Shown: piece by piece, positions 25,043 to 33,313 of the stretch
Layout: every line of letters begins with the position of its first letter
Position numbering within the stretch: the stretch's first letter is position 1
Assembly: GCA_964406945.1 (NCBI GenBank)
Contig: CAYOTO010000004.1
Coordinates: forward strand, 62,001 to 126,000
Direction of reading: 5' to 3'
From: UBA2266 sp964406945
GTDB lineage: Bacteria > Planctomycetota > Phycisphaerae > Sedimentisphaerales > Anaerobacaceae
Length of the DNA: 64,000 nucleotides
Notes under the pieces: model-generated
What the model was told of the DNA's origin: nothing
The model's database searches: none
The model's input: the letters and a program-made list of their open reading frames with translations, nothing else
Translations under genes and position numbers: made by a program

Positions 25043-27067
25043 TCAGTTATTCTCCAGCGGCTTACCAAGTGCGTTCAGCGGCTGCTCGATAGTCAGGTCT
25101 TTCTCGCAGGCCTTTGCCAGATCGGGCAGGTCGTAGACTCTCAACGCTCCGTGGACGGTGTTGACCAACTGATTGAACGAAAGGCCTTTTTCGATTACAT
25201 TCGACCAGGAAACCAGCGGCCGGGCCAGCCTGACTGACTCGAACAACTGCCCTTCCAGGGCCGCCGCGTGCAGCGCCGGAACAGCCACATTCCCGACGGC
25301 TACCAAATCGACCGCCCCTTCGCTTCGATCGCCTAGCATTCTGGCGCAAGCCATCACATCCTCGGCCCGCATCCCGACATACGATCGCCCCAAAAGATAG
25401 GCGGTGTATACATCCTGCCCGTCGGTGCCGAAGTGGGGCCTGAAATAGCCCTGCTTGTCCTGCTGCGTTTCGCCGGTTCCCCGCAGATCGACCGCCAATA
25501 CCGCCCTGCCGGATTTCACCATCGCTTCTATACCCTCTAAATCAGCCGCCTTTCCGGCCTCGTTGACGTAGAGAACGGGCTGCCCATTGATTTGGGCGGG
25601 CACGAATTGCAGAGCCGGAAGGTAGACGCCTTCTTCGGGCTTTAGAATGAGCTTGCGGATCTCGTAGCCGTTGCGTTTCAATACGCCCGCCTGCTCGACC
25701 TCCATGTCAGGGATTGCCTGGAGTGCTCGAATGCCGGTAAGTTCACGAACTCTGTCCAGCAATTCCCCGCGATCGCCGTCTTCCCAGAGCTTTTGTCGTC
25801 GGCGGTTAAGTGTATTCTCGTATGAACGGTTTATGTCGTAAGTCGATCTTGCGCCCCTCATCAGCATGACCTGTCCTTCGGGGCTGCACGTAAACTCCGG
25901 GCGAGTGAGCAGTTCTATCTCCGGCTCGGTGATGGGCGAATCGTTGCCGAGCAGCCAGCGGGCCATCCAGCGGACGACGCTCTGACGCTGCAGTTGGTTG
26001 TAGTTGTGCTTGGCATCATTCTCCAGAATGTCGATTCGCTCGGCGAAGCCCAGTCTGGAATAAAGCCGCTTTGCGTAACGGAAGGACTGCCACGTGCCCC
26101 GGATATCGAAGAAATCGTGAGTAGCCGCGCAGATGATGATCGGAGTCGGCGCCCGCATCATCAGGTAATCGGCGTGGTCCATGCCGAAGCTCAACTGTCC
26201 GTAAATATTCTGCTCGGCGTCCTGAGCCCCCAGTTCCAGAATGCGTTCGTACAGATTGGTGATGTAACAGCTCGGGGCGGCCGCATCTATGCGATTATCG
26301 AGAGCCATCAGATACGATGTTTGGGTTCCCCCTCCGCTGTTGCCGGTGCAGCCTATTCGCTCGGAATCGACTTCCGGACGGGATTGCAGATAATCAATGC
26401 CGCGCATGCCGTCCCAGACCTCGAACCATGCGGTGTTTCGCCCCAGGAGAATACTGCCGACCCCCGTCATAGTGTGGCCTCTGGTGCCCCACAGGTCGGG
26501 CCACTGCTCCATGCACTGGCCCCGTTCGCCCTGGTCAATCGGGTCGAACACCAGGGCCGCCATTCCATTCAGGGCCAGAAGAGCCCCCATGCTCTGGTAA
26601 GTTTCATACCCCTTGCCGTCGCGACTGTGACCGCACGGCACCAGAACTCCGGGATATGGCTGCTTGTGTCGGCTGGATTCGGGAACAAACAGTAATGCCG
26701 TTACAAAATGCCGCGGCTGGCTTTCGAAAATTACCTTCTCGACTCGATAGCCTTTCCGCTTGATTACGCCAGTTATTCGAGCGTTAAGAGGCGTTCGTCT
26801 GGGAAATTCGCCCAGAGCGCCGAGAAAATGCGTTCTTAGACGCTGCTGGTAATCTGCAACCTGCTCCGGGGTTTTGATGGTCTCATAGCGCTGCTTCCAT
26901 TTCTCGAATTCCTCGGCCGCCTGCGAGCGCAGGTAATGATTCATCATTTCAATCTTATTGAATCCGTCGATGGTTGGCGGGAGAACGTCCAGTTCGCCGG
27001 CGAATACTGTCGCGACCATCAGCGGAACCATCAGCGCCGCCCATACAAAGCCTTTTGAACCGCTCAT
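25043..27067 (-). CDS. Exported alpha/beta-hydrolase, acetylxylan-esterase-like, two domains
   Basis: A 674-aa secreted hydrolase. Residues 1-23 are a signal peptide. Domain 1 (about 100-375) is a serine hydrolase: nucleophile Ser244 in GCTGNSGGGTQ, acid Asp318 in ATHDFFD and base His354 in DAKHNYNQ. It resembles acetylxylan and glucuronoyl esterases. Domain 2 (about 440-670) repeats the hydrolase layout (PALQFVPA, VLAVDLRGTGETQ, VDLVAVGNVAVPALHAA) but has VGNVAVP in place of a G-x-S-x-G elbow, so it looks catalytically dead. It heads an operon with KDG kinase. Substrate is inferred, not shown. Confidence 0.8.
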   Translation of the reverse strand: MSGSKGFVWAALMVPLMVATVFAGELDVLPPTIDGFNKIEMMNHYLRSQAAEEFEKWKQRYETIKTPEQVADYQQRLRTHFLGALGEFPRRTPLNARITGVIKRKGYRVEKVIFESQPRHFVTALLFVPESSRHKQPYPGVLVPCGHSRDGKGYETYQSMGALLALNGMAALVFDPIDQGERGQCMEQWPDLWGTRGHTMTGVGSILLGRNTAWFEVWDGMRGIDYLQSRPEVDSERIGCTGNSGGGTQTSYLMALDNRIDAAAPSCYITNLYERILELGAQDAEQNIYGQLSFGMDHADYLMMRAPTPIIICAATHDFFDIRGTWQSFRYAKRLYSRLGFAERIDILENDAKHNYNQLQRQSVVRWMARWLLGNDSPITEPEIELLTRPEFTCSPEGQVMLMRGARSTYDINRSYENTLNRRRQKLWEDGDRGELLDRVRELTGIRALQAIPDMEVEQAGVLKRNGYEIRKLILKPEEGVYLPALQFVPAQINGQPVLYVNEAGKAADLEGIEAMVKSGRAVLAVDLRGTGETQQDKQGYFRPHFGTDGQDVYTAYLLGRSYVGMRAEDVMACARMLGDRSEGAVDLVAVGNVAVPALHAAALEGQLFESVRLARPLVSWSNVIEKGLSFNQLVNTVHGALRVYDLPDLAKACEKDLTIEQPLNALGKPLENN

Positions 27068-27102
27068 TGTGCATCCTCGCTAAAGAGTCCGGATTACCGG
27101 TT

Positions 27103-27118
27103 TACCCCTGCAGGGGTA
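27103..27118. promoter_or_regulatory. Operator candidate: 16-bp perfect palindrome
   Basis: TACCCCTGCAGGGGTA reads the same on both strands. It lies just downstream of the -10 box of the esterase-KDG kinase promoter, over the predicted first transcribed bases, a classic repressor position. The regulator is not in this window. Confidence 0.45.
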
Positions 27119-27127
27119 CGCACGGGC

Positions 27128-27157
27128 ATCATAACCCGAATCCGCGCGGATTTACAA
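27128..27157 (-). promoter_or_regulatory. Promoter of the esterase-KDG kinase operon
   Basis: Minus strand TTGTAA (27157-27152), 18-bp spacer, TATGAT (27133-27128). The 14-bp perfect palindrome AATCCGCGCGGATT (27139-27152) fills the part of the spacer next to the -35 and overlaps its edge, and a second palindrome lies at 27103-27118. Confidence 0.5.
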
Positions 27158-27196
27158 CCAATTTTGCGCCGTGCGGCTGTGGCGAGGGTCCGTCGA

Positions 27197-28285
27197 TCAG
27201 AGTTGCCTCTTGACGGCTTCGGCGTGAATCAACTCGAAAACCGACTCTATGAAGGACGTGTCCAGGCCCAGTTCGCGGGCCTTGGCTATGTGATCGCCCA
27301 GAAGCATCTCATAGCGGTCGATCTGCAGCACCGGGATGCTGTGCTGTCGCTTGAGTTGACCGATCTTCTCCACCCACTTCATCCGGTCGGCCACATCCTG
27401 AATAATCTGCGAATCGACCCTGCTTATTTCGGTGCGCAAATCGGCAATCTGGGACCGGACGTCCTTGTCGCCGATTTCCGCGTCCCGTGCATGCAGCCGA
27501 TTTATCATTTCACACAATTCGGATGGAGTAATCTGCTGCTTCGAATCGCTCAGGGCTTTCTCAGGCTCGATATGCGACTCGATCATCAGGCCCTGAATAC
27601 CAAGATCAAGAGCCATCTGCGAAAGCGGCTCTATCAAATGCCGGCTGCCCGCTATGTGGCTGGGATCGCAGATCAGGGGCAGCTTCGGCAGTCTTCGCTT
27701 GAGTTCGATGGGTATCTGCCAGTTGGGGCTGTTGCGGTAGTCCGTTTCGATATACGTGGAAAAACCTCTGTGTATAGCCGCCAGTTTGGTCAGTCCGGCC
27801 TGATACAGCCTCTCGATTGCCCCGAGCCATAGACCCAGTTCGGCGTTTATCGGGTTCTTCACCAGGACGGGCACGTCGAAGCCCTTCAGGGCCTCGGCGA
27901 TTTCCTGCACGAGAAAGGGGTTTACCGTGGTTCTGGCGCCGATCCAGACTATGTCCACCCCGCTGTCGAGGCAAAGTTCGACATGCCTGGCGGTTGCAAC
28001 CTCGGTTGCGGTAAGAAGCGAGGTCTCGGCTTTTGCCGCCGCCAGCCATTTAAGCCCTTCGGTGCCTACGCCTTCGAAGGTATTAGGCCTTGTCCGGGGC
28101 TTCCAGATGCCGGCTCTGAGCACTTTAACAGCCGGACATTCGGCCACGCCCCTGGCTGTTGCAAGCACCTGCTCTTCGGATTCCGCACTGCAGGGCCCTG
28201 CGATCACCCAGGGAACCCTGTCGTACGACAGCCAGTTCGATACGTCGAGAATGCAATCATTCAGTTCTTTGAGTTTGTCAGGCAT
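27197..28285 (-). CDS. DAHP synthase (type Ibeta)-chorismate mutase fusion
   Basis: A 362-aa bifunctional enzyme. Residues about 20-255 are a KDO8P-synthase-like DAHP synthase that condenses PEP and erythrose 4-phosphate at the start of the aromatic pathway: WVIAGPCSAESEEQVL, LRAGIWKPRTRPNTFEGVG, VLVKNPINAEL and LICDPSHIAGSRHLI, with metal ligands in these motifs. Residues about 270-362 are an AroQ-type chorismate mutase (ADLRTEISRVDSQIIQDVAD, VEKIGQLKRQHSIPV), which in related enzymes gives feedback control. The order synthase-then-mutase is that of Bacteroidetes-type fusions. The start is ATG 28285, matching MPDKLKELND. A strong promoter and a possible leader stem are upstream. Confidence 0.92.
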   Translation of the reverse strand: MPDKLKELNDCILDVSNWLSYDRVPWVIAGPCSAESEEQVLATARGVAECPAVKVLRAGIWKPRTRPNTFEGVGTEGLKWLAAAKAETSLLTATEVATARHVELCLDSGVDIVWIGARTTVNPFLVQEIAEALKGFDVPVLVKNPINAELGLWLGAIERLYQAGLTKLAAIHRGFSTYIETDYRNSPNWQIPIELKRRLPKLPLICDPSHIAGSRHLIEPLSQMALDLGIQGLMIESHIEPEKALSDSKQQITPSELCEMINRLHARDAEIGDKDVRSQIADLRTEISRVDSQIIQDVADRMKWVEKIGQLKRQHSIPVLQIDRYEMLLGDHIAKARELGLDTSFIESVFELIHAEAVKRQL

Positions 28286-28371
28286 TAATCTACCGATTCG
28301 AGAGTTACTAAATATCGGGTGTACGCCCTGTGCCGATCTACGGCGTCCGGGCGATCGCACTAACCGTAGAC

Positions 28372-28399
28372 ATTATACTCCCATCACACGAACAGTCAA
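28372..28399 (-). promoter_or_regulatory. Promoter of the DAHP synthase gene
   Basis: Minus strand TTGACT (28399-28394), 16-bp spacer, TATAAT (28377-28372), close to consensus. The leader of about 80 nt begins with TCTACGG, which can pair with CCGTAGA about 19 nt later (7 bp). No leader peptide rich in aromatic residues was seen. Confidence 0.65.
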
Positions 28400-28698
28400 A
28401 GCCTCTTACGAAGCCGCTTCATCTGGGAACGCACGGCTTCGATGATTTCTTTGGGTTCGTGCTCAACGGCCAAAGACCAATTCGGCAGCCACAATGTGAT
28501 CAGTAGTGACAGCCGGACAGTATTCCTCACGTCGAACTCCTTCGCAGAGGCCCTGTCGAACCTCAAAGAAAAGTTCCCTTTCATACCGGGTGGTTGCTTC
28601 TCATGCGACTCGGCTTCGCCAAATCCGCATTCTCGTTTTAGCCATTGAGACCGCTTTTGCCAGTGGATCAACGTGTTTCGTTGTCGTGGGCACACCAT
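28396..28698 (-). CDS. Doubtful small ORF, 100 aa
   Basis: An open frame from ATG 28698, next to the poly-U of a predicted terminator, ending in the -35 region of the DAHP synthase promoter. It has no ribosome site. The protein has a basic N-terminal half and one hydrophobic stretch (VRLSLLITLWLPNWSLAVEH) before a basic tail. I do not recognise it. An internal ATG would give 62 residues. It may be a gene remnant or chance. Confidence 0.25.
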   Translation of the reverse strand: MVCPRQRNTLIHWQKRSQWLKRECGFGEAESHEKQPPGMKGNFSLRFDRASAKEFDVRNTVRLSLLITLWLPNWSLAVEHEPKEIIEAVRSQMKRLRKRL

Positions 28699-28727
28699 AA
28701 AAAAAGCCGCCCGGTAATCGGACGGCT
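28697..28727 (-). terminator. Rho-independent terminator, minus strand
   Basis: On the minus strand AGCCGTCCG-ATTAC-CGGGCGGCT folds into a 9-bp stem with one mismatch, followed by seven U. It would end a minus-strand transcript coming from the 28728-28860 region, where only a 31-codon ORF is seen. Confidence 0.65.
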
Positions 28728-28757
28728 GCAGTGCTTCAATCCACCATCATCATTGCT

Positions 28758-28853
28758 TCAGCAAAGCGCTATGTAGCTGGCTATGGTCAAAAGGAGGATG
28801 CGTCGTTTGTTCATAATGAACGGCAACCAGCTTTCATAGTAAAACTGCTTCAT
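28758..28853 (-). CDS. Possible micro-ORF, 31 aa, hydrophobic
   Basis: ATG at 28853 to TGA at 28758 encodes MKQFYYESWLPFIM followed by NKRRILLLTIASYIALC: a polar start, a basic NKRR block and a 13-residue hydrophobic tail, the layout of small membrane peptides. A purine-rich GGGGGTCGGAA lies just upstream. A good terminator follows 30 bp after the stop in the same direction. Short ORFs arise by chance, so this rests on the coincidence of ribosome site, hydrophobic tail and terminator. A shorter start at an inner ATG gives 18 residues. Confidence 0.35.
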   Translation of the reverse strand: MKQFYYESWLPFIMNKRRILLLTIASYIALC

Positions 28854-28859
28854 TTCCGA

Positions 28860-29276
28860 CCCCCAAAGCCAGAAGTTGTTTGTTTATGTTTGCTTCGAGT
28901 ATGAAAGCATTGTATAGCAAAGAAGCTTCGCAGGCAAGCAAAATGCATGCGCGGTATCGTAAGTGTATGTATAACAAGGATTTACAATTCAGGATGCAAT
29001 ATTTTTTTTGCCTGCACCCGTTGTTTTGTTTGGTCCTATTTTTGCCTTTGACGCGGCCAAATGCGCGATTACAGAAGCTGACATAAGTGTTTTTTGGTTC
29101 ATCCGGATGAAGCTGCTTTTTCGAAGCATCGGAGCAGATTTGGCGGGATAGCTGCCGGTTCAAAGGCCAACTGAACGGAGATGAACCTATATAAACCGGA
29201 TTGTGCATGCAAGAAGTAGCCTTGGTAAAACCAGCAATTTACTGGGCATTAAAACGGCGGAACAGGCGGATAATTC
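28860..29276. other. AT-rich region without a convincing gene
   Basis: This stretch is visibly richer in A/T than the rest of the window and has runs such as TATTTTTTTT near 29000. Open frames on both strands lack a ribosome site and family features. It holds the palindrome TTCATCCGGATGAA (29098-29111). It may be regulatory DNA or a degraded insertion. Confidence 0.4.
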
Positions 29277-29305
29277 TTGACCTGTGATGTTGACAAGTGG
29301 ATAAT
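29277..29305 (+). promoter_or_regulatory. Promoter of the PAS-GAF histidine kinase gene
   Basis: TTGACC, 17-bp spacer, GATAAT; transcription would start near 29312, about 88 nt before the start codon at 29400. Confidence 0.55.
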
Positions 29306-29399
29306 CGATACAGTTGCAAGCAGCATGCGGTCGAATGCACGCCCAAGCACGAATGGCCCCGCCTAAGTGGCTCGCGGACAATTTGCAGGAAGGCGTAAA

Positions 29400-31058
29400 A
29401 TGGAACCCGGAGTCGGAGGAAATCAGGAGCGTAAGGTTGCCAGGCGGGGGCCCCAACAACCTCGAGGGCGGGCCGGTGCGCCTCCCAGGCTTGATCGGGA
29501 GAACTACCTGGACTTATTCGAAGCTGCAAACGATATCATTCTAATGGCGGACAGCAACGGCGACGTGATTGATATCAACAGACGCGCCGAGATTCTGACC
29601 GGTTACACCCGTGCCGAGTTGCTCCGGATGAATGTGCTTGCCGATCTTGTGACTTCGGAAGATCGGGAGCAATTTAACTTAATCCTGGCGGGGCTGATTG
29701 CCGGTGAATCCCAAAAATACGAGGTAACGTGGAGGCAGAAGGACGGGGGCGTCATCTGTTTGGAGGGAAACTCTTCGGCGCGATTCTCACAAGACGGGCG
29801 GTTCGAATGTACCAGATGTATTCTACGCGATATCACCGGCCGCAAAAAGACCGAACGCGCACTGCGTACCATTCTGTCCGGTGTCTCCGGGACTGCGGGT
29901 CAGGAGTGTTTTGACGCCACCGCAGCGGCTTTGTGTGATTGGCTTGATGTGGAATGTGCTTTGGTGGGTGAACTGATTTTGGGCGACCGCGTGGAGACTC
30001 TCGCTTTGCGCATCGACGAACAACGCGCTGAGCGTATAAGTTACCACTTGCATGGCACGCCCTGTGAAAATGTCGCAAGACGCGGCTTCTGTTTCTATCC
30101 TGAAGGGGTAACTGAATTATTTCCTGACGATGAATATCTGCAAGACCTGAACGTTCAAGGTTATGTTGGGATCCCTGTTCGCAATAGAGGCGGAAAGCCG
30201 GTCGGCATTCTTTGCGCGTTCGGGCGCAGCCGCTTGACTGTTCCGGAGAGATGCGAGGAGGTAATGCAGATTCTCGCGGCGTTAGTGGCATCGGAAGTGG
30301 AGAGACGACGTTCGCAAGAGCAAAACAGCCAGCATCGCGCCGAACTGGCCCATGCCTGGCGTGTAAACACGATCGGTGAAATGGCCGTCGGGCTTGCTCA
30401 TGAACTCAATCAGCCGTTGTGCGCAATCGCCAATTATGCGAATGCCTGCACAGCACTTCTTACACGAGGAGTCAAACATGCGCACGAACTGAGGGGGCCC
30501 CTGCAGGAAATTGCCTCACAGGCCACCAGGGCCGGAGACATAATCCGACGTATTCGCAGTCTGATTCGAAGACGCCGTCCGTTCGTCACACAAGCGAGTG
30601 TGAATAACGCCATTCGTTCTGCGATTGATTTGATGACTGCTGAAGCCGAGAAAATAGAGGTCGAAATAGAAGCCGACCTCGATCCGAATCTGCCTGAGAT
30701 AGGCGCCGACGAGACGGAACTCGAAGAAGTCATACTTAATCTGGTCCGAAACTCAATAGAGGCTCTGGGGCCCGATCTGGGCGGTTGTCGCAGGATAATC
30801 ATCAGCTCTGGATATAACGGCCAAAACGAGATAGAAGTCTGTGTCTCTGATACCGGCAAGGGCCTTTGCGACTCGCCCGATATCGTTTTTGACTCGTTTT
30901 ATACGACTAAAGAGAACGGCATGGGCATAGGGCTTTCCATCTGTCGGGCGATAATCACAGCCAGCGGAGGCAGGATTTGGGCCGAGAATAACGAAAACGG
31001 CGGAACCACTTTTCGGTTTGTGATTCCCGTCAGGTTAGGCGGACCGGATCGGGAGTGA
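29400..31058 (+). CDS. PAS-GAF sensor histidine kinase (FixL/DctB-like core)
   Basis: A 552-aa soluble kinase. After a basic proline-rich N-terminus comes a PAS domain (about 33-155: YLDLFEAANDIILMADSNGD to ILRDITGRKKTERAL), a GAF domain (about 165-320, ending in VGIPVRNRGGKPVGILCAFG), a dimerisation domain with His near 343 in MAVGLAHELNQPLCAIANYA, and an ATPase domain with N box EEVILNLVRNSIEAL, DTGKGL and GMGIGLSICRAII. The HELNQPL box is that of FixL-type kinases. There is no membrane segment and no response regulator nearby, so it is an orphan kinase. ATG 29400 has AGGAAGG upstream. Confidence 0.93.
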   Translation: MEPGVGGNQERKVARRGPQQPRGRAGAPPRLDRENYLDLFEAANDIILMADSNGDVIDINRRAEILTGYTRAELLRMNVLADLVTSEDREQFNLILAGLIAGESQKYEVTWRQKDGGVICLEGNSSARFSQDGRFECTRCILRDITGRKKTERALRTILSGVSGTAGQECFDATAAALCDWLDVECALVGELILGDRVETLALRIDEQRAERISYHLHGTPCENVARRGFCFYPEGVTELFPDDEYLQDLNVQGYVGIPVRNRGGKPVGILCAFGRSRLTVPERCEEVMQILAALVASEVERRRSQEQNSQHRAELAHAWRVNTIGEMAVGLAHELNQPLCAIANYANACTALLTRGVKHAHELRGPLQEIASQATRAGDIIRRIRSLIRRRRPFVTQASVNNAIRSAIDLMTAEAEKIEVEIEADLDPNLPEIGADETELEEVILNLVRNSIEALGPDLGGCRRIIISSGYNGQNEIEVCVSDTGKGLCDSPDIVFDSFYTTKENGMGIGLSICRAIITASGGRIWAENNENGGTTFRFVIPVRLGGPDRE

Positions 31059-31301
31059 TGCTCCATTTCGAACCTCCGGGTAAGCAAAACACATCTGAAT
31101 GGGGATTGTATAAGCGAAGGAGCGAATCACATTTCGATTTGCGAAAGGAGAGTGCATCGACACGGAAAACTTCAAGCTGTAAGTTGATGTCCGGCCCGCG
31201 GACTACACGAGAGAGTAAATGACAATCGCTGCGGTCGCTGCAATGGTGACCAAAGCGAGCAGCGCCTTCATCGTGTTGGTTCGAACGGCGACAAAGAACG
31301 C

Positions 31302-32795
31302 TTATCCGCCGCTTTTGACGCACTGCATCTGAAAGACTCTTCTGAAGTGAAAACCGTATATCGCCAGTTGGACTGCAAGGTAGAGGTGTTTGGGATGGCG
31401 GAAGGCCCAGAACATCAGTTTCCAGTAGTACACTCTGCCGGGGTCAAGTATTCCCAGTTTCCAGATGGATACGAAAAAAGCTCTCAGCTCGTTGAACCGA
31501 ACACGGTGACGGGCTGTGTCCAGCGGCTTATAATCTTTGAGAAACGAGCCGACCCTTTCGTAATACCGGCGGGGCGAATAGATTGTTGTAAGGATTTTCC
31601 GATAGCCCTCAAGCAGCTTGTCGCGCTGCATCCGCGGCTTGAAGTTCATTGTGAAATCCGTGTTGTCTCCTGAAATGCCGGGCAGAAGTCTGCCTTCACT
31701 GTCAAGTCTGCTGTACAGTTTTGTCCCTACAGGTGCGTTGAGAAGGCCTACCATCGCGGTTACGACACTGCTGCGTTGGATAAATTGAATGAGATTATCG
31801 AAAACCCTTTCGTGATCGCTGTCGAAGCCTACTATGAAGCCGGCCTGTACCTGAATCCCGTGCTGCTGAATTGTTTTAACACTTGCAACGAGATCCCGCC
31901 CCCGATTCTGACCTTTGTTGCACTCGGCCAGGCATTTGTCGTCAGGACTTTCAATGCCTATAAAAACACAATTGAATCCCGCCTGCACCATCATGTCCAT
32001 CAGTTCCGGATCGTCCGCGAGATTTATGGAAGCCTGTGTATTGAAGTCGAAAGGATATTCATGTCTTTTCATCCATTCTATCATGCGCGGCAGCAACTCC
32101 AGTTTGAGTTTTTTCGTATGTCCGATGAAGTTGTCGTCTACGAAAAACACGCGACTGCGCCAGCCCGACTCATATATGTTATCCAATTCGCGGATTATCT
32201 GATCGGCTGATTTGGTGCGAAGCTTGTGACCGAACAGACTGGTCACATTACAGAAGTCACAGTTAAAGGGGCACCCACGCGAATACTGTATGCTCATAGC
32301 CGCGTACCGGTTCATCGGAAGATCGCCCCAGCGTGGGCCGGGCGTTTCGGTCATGTCCGCCCATTCATCGCTTTGGTATATATGCTTAGCGCGTCCGCGC
32401 TCCAGATCTTCGATAAACGCAGGTAGTGTGACCTCCGCCTCGTTGAGCACCAGGTGGTCGATATCCTCGAATTTATCGGGGAAACAGGTAAACATCGGAC
32501 CGCCGGCTACAATGGGTTTTTGCAGGTTCTTGCACCTCTGCACCACTTTCTGGACTGATTCCTTCTGGACGTACATAGCGGAGATGAAAACGTAATCGGC
32601 CCATTCTATATCGCGATCCGACAGTTTTGTCGTAGCCATGTCGACGAGCCGCTGCTCCCAGTGTTCCGGCAGCATCGCCGCGACGGTCAAGAGTCCCAGC
32701 GGCGGTACGGTAGCCTTTTTCGCTATGAATTTCAGCGCGCTGTTAAAACTCCAGAAGGTGGCCGGCACTTCCGGACTGACCAGTAGTACTCTCAT
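31302..32795 (-). CDS. B12-binding-type radical SAM protein with DUF4070-like tail
   Basis: A 497-aa radical SAM enzyme. Residues 1-140 form a Rossmann-like B12-binding domain (MRVLLVSPEVPATFW, DYVFISAMYVQKESVQKVVQ, IVAGGPMFTCFPD), but the D-x-H-x-x-G motif for lower-axial cobalamin ligation is missing, so B12 may bind base-off without a His ligand or not at all. The radical SAM cluster motif is CPFNCDFC (Cys175, 179, 182), followed by VFFVDDNFIGH and a DUF4070-like C-terminus. Relatives include the hopanoid methylase HpnP group and other lipid-modifying enzymes; a specific role is not claimed. ATG 32795 has AGGAG upstream. Confidence 0.85.
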   Translation of the reverse strand: MRVLLVSPEVPATFWSFNSALKFIAKKATVPPLGLLTVAAMLPEHWEQRLVDMATTKLSDRDIEWADYVFISAMYVQKESVQKVVQRCKNLQKPIVAGGPMFTCFPDKFEDIDHLVLNEAEVTLPAFIEDLERGRAKHIYQSDEWADMTETPGPRWGDLPMNRYAAMSIQYSRGCPFNCDFCNVTSLFGHKLRTKSADQIIRELDNIYESGWRSRVFFVDDNFIGHTKKLKLELLPRMIEWMKRHEYPFDFNTQASINLADDPELMDMMVQAGFNCVFIGIESPDDKCLAECNKGQNRGRDLVASVKTIQQHGIQVQAGFIVGFDSDHERVFDNLIQFIQRSSVVTAMVGLLNAPVGTKLYSRLDSEGRLLPGISGDNTDFTMNFKPRMQRDKLLEGYRKILTTIYSPRRYYERVGSFLKDYKPLDTARHRVRFNELRAFFVSIWKLGILDPGRVYYWKLMFWAFRHPKHLYLAVQLAIYGFHFRRVFQMQCVKSGG

Positions 32796-33133
32796 GTTTA
32801 CTCCTCTTTTCACAGGTGCCGCTATTGCTCAAAGCAACTGCGACACATATTTCTCAATCAGACACAAACTAACCGGGCTGGAACAACGCCAAAGCGTACG
32901 ACCCCCTTTTTTTTTGATATATACGGCTCAAGTTACCAGTTGATTGCGACGCGGTCAATATTCTTTCCCAGTAACCTCCAAGCAGCACCTGCCGTTGGTG
33001 GCGATCGGGCCACCTGTATCGACATCGGACCCGAGCAGCCCGGTTGGTGGAAAAAAATGCTGCTAATCAGACAAAAAACCGTTATACTCAAGACAGCAGC
33101 AATTCAATGTGATGTCTTATTTCTGGTGCTGGA
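32796..33133. other. Divergent intergenic region
   Basis: About 340 bp between the minus-strand radical SAM gene and the plus-strand leader remnant. It holds a promoter candidate for the radical SAM gene, a run of nine T at 32927, and a TATACT hexamer at 33083-33088 that may serve the plus-strand genes but has no clear -35. Confidence 0.4.
32930..32958 (-). promoter_or_regulatory. Promoter candidate of the radical SAM gene
   Basis: Minus strand TTGACC (32958-32953), 17-bp spacer, TAACTT (32935-32930). It implies a leader of about 125 nt that includes a poly-A run. Confidence 0.4.
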
Positions 33134-33277
33134 ATGAAGAAGATATCGAGACGCGGCACACTGCATGGGGCCGGAGTGATCGGTGCGGCGGCTCTCGGCG
33201 GTCACATCGAGGCCGTCGAGACCCCCGAAAAGCGCGCCATATTTGATTTGTGGCCGGCAGTTAATGCCGAAACTTAG
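33134..33277 (+). pseudogene. Orphan Tat-like signal peptide (gene remnant)
   Basis: A 47-codon frame starts MKKISRRGTLHGAGVIGAAA, a twin-arginine leader, then continues LGGHIEAVETPEKRA and stops after AVNAET. No mature domain follows: the next gene starts 36 bp later with its own perfect ribosome site and its own Sec signal. It looks like the 5' end of a Tat-exported protein (sulfatase or oxidoreductase type) that lost the rest. A real exported micro-protein cannot be excluded. Confidence 0.5.
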
Positions 33278-33313
33278 AACATAACCGCTTGTCTTGCACA
33301 AAAGGAGGTCTAA

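Noticed and set aside
29098..29111. Perfect palindrome TTCATCCGGATGAA
   Set aside because: A single 14-bp palindrome 166 bp upstream of the nearest promoter; not enough to claim an operator.
28834..29208. Minus-strand frame of 124 codons in the AT-rich island
   Set aside because: No ribosome site, odd composition (many Lys, Cys, Asn) and no recognisable domain.
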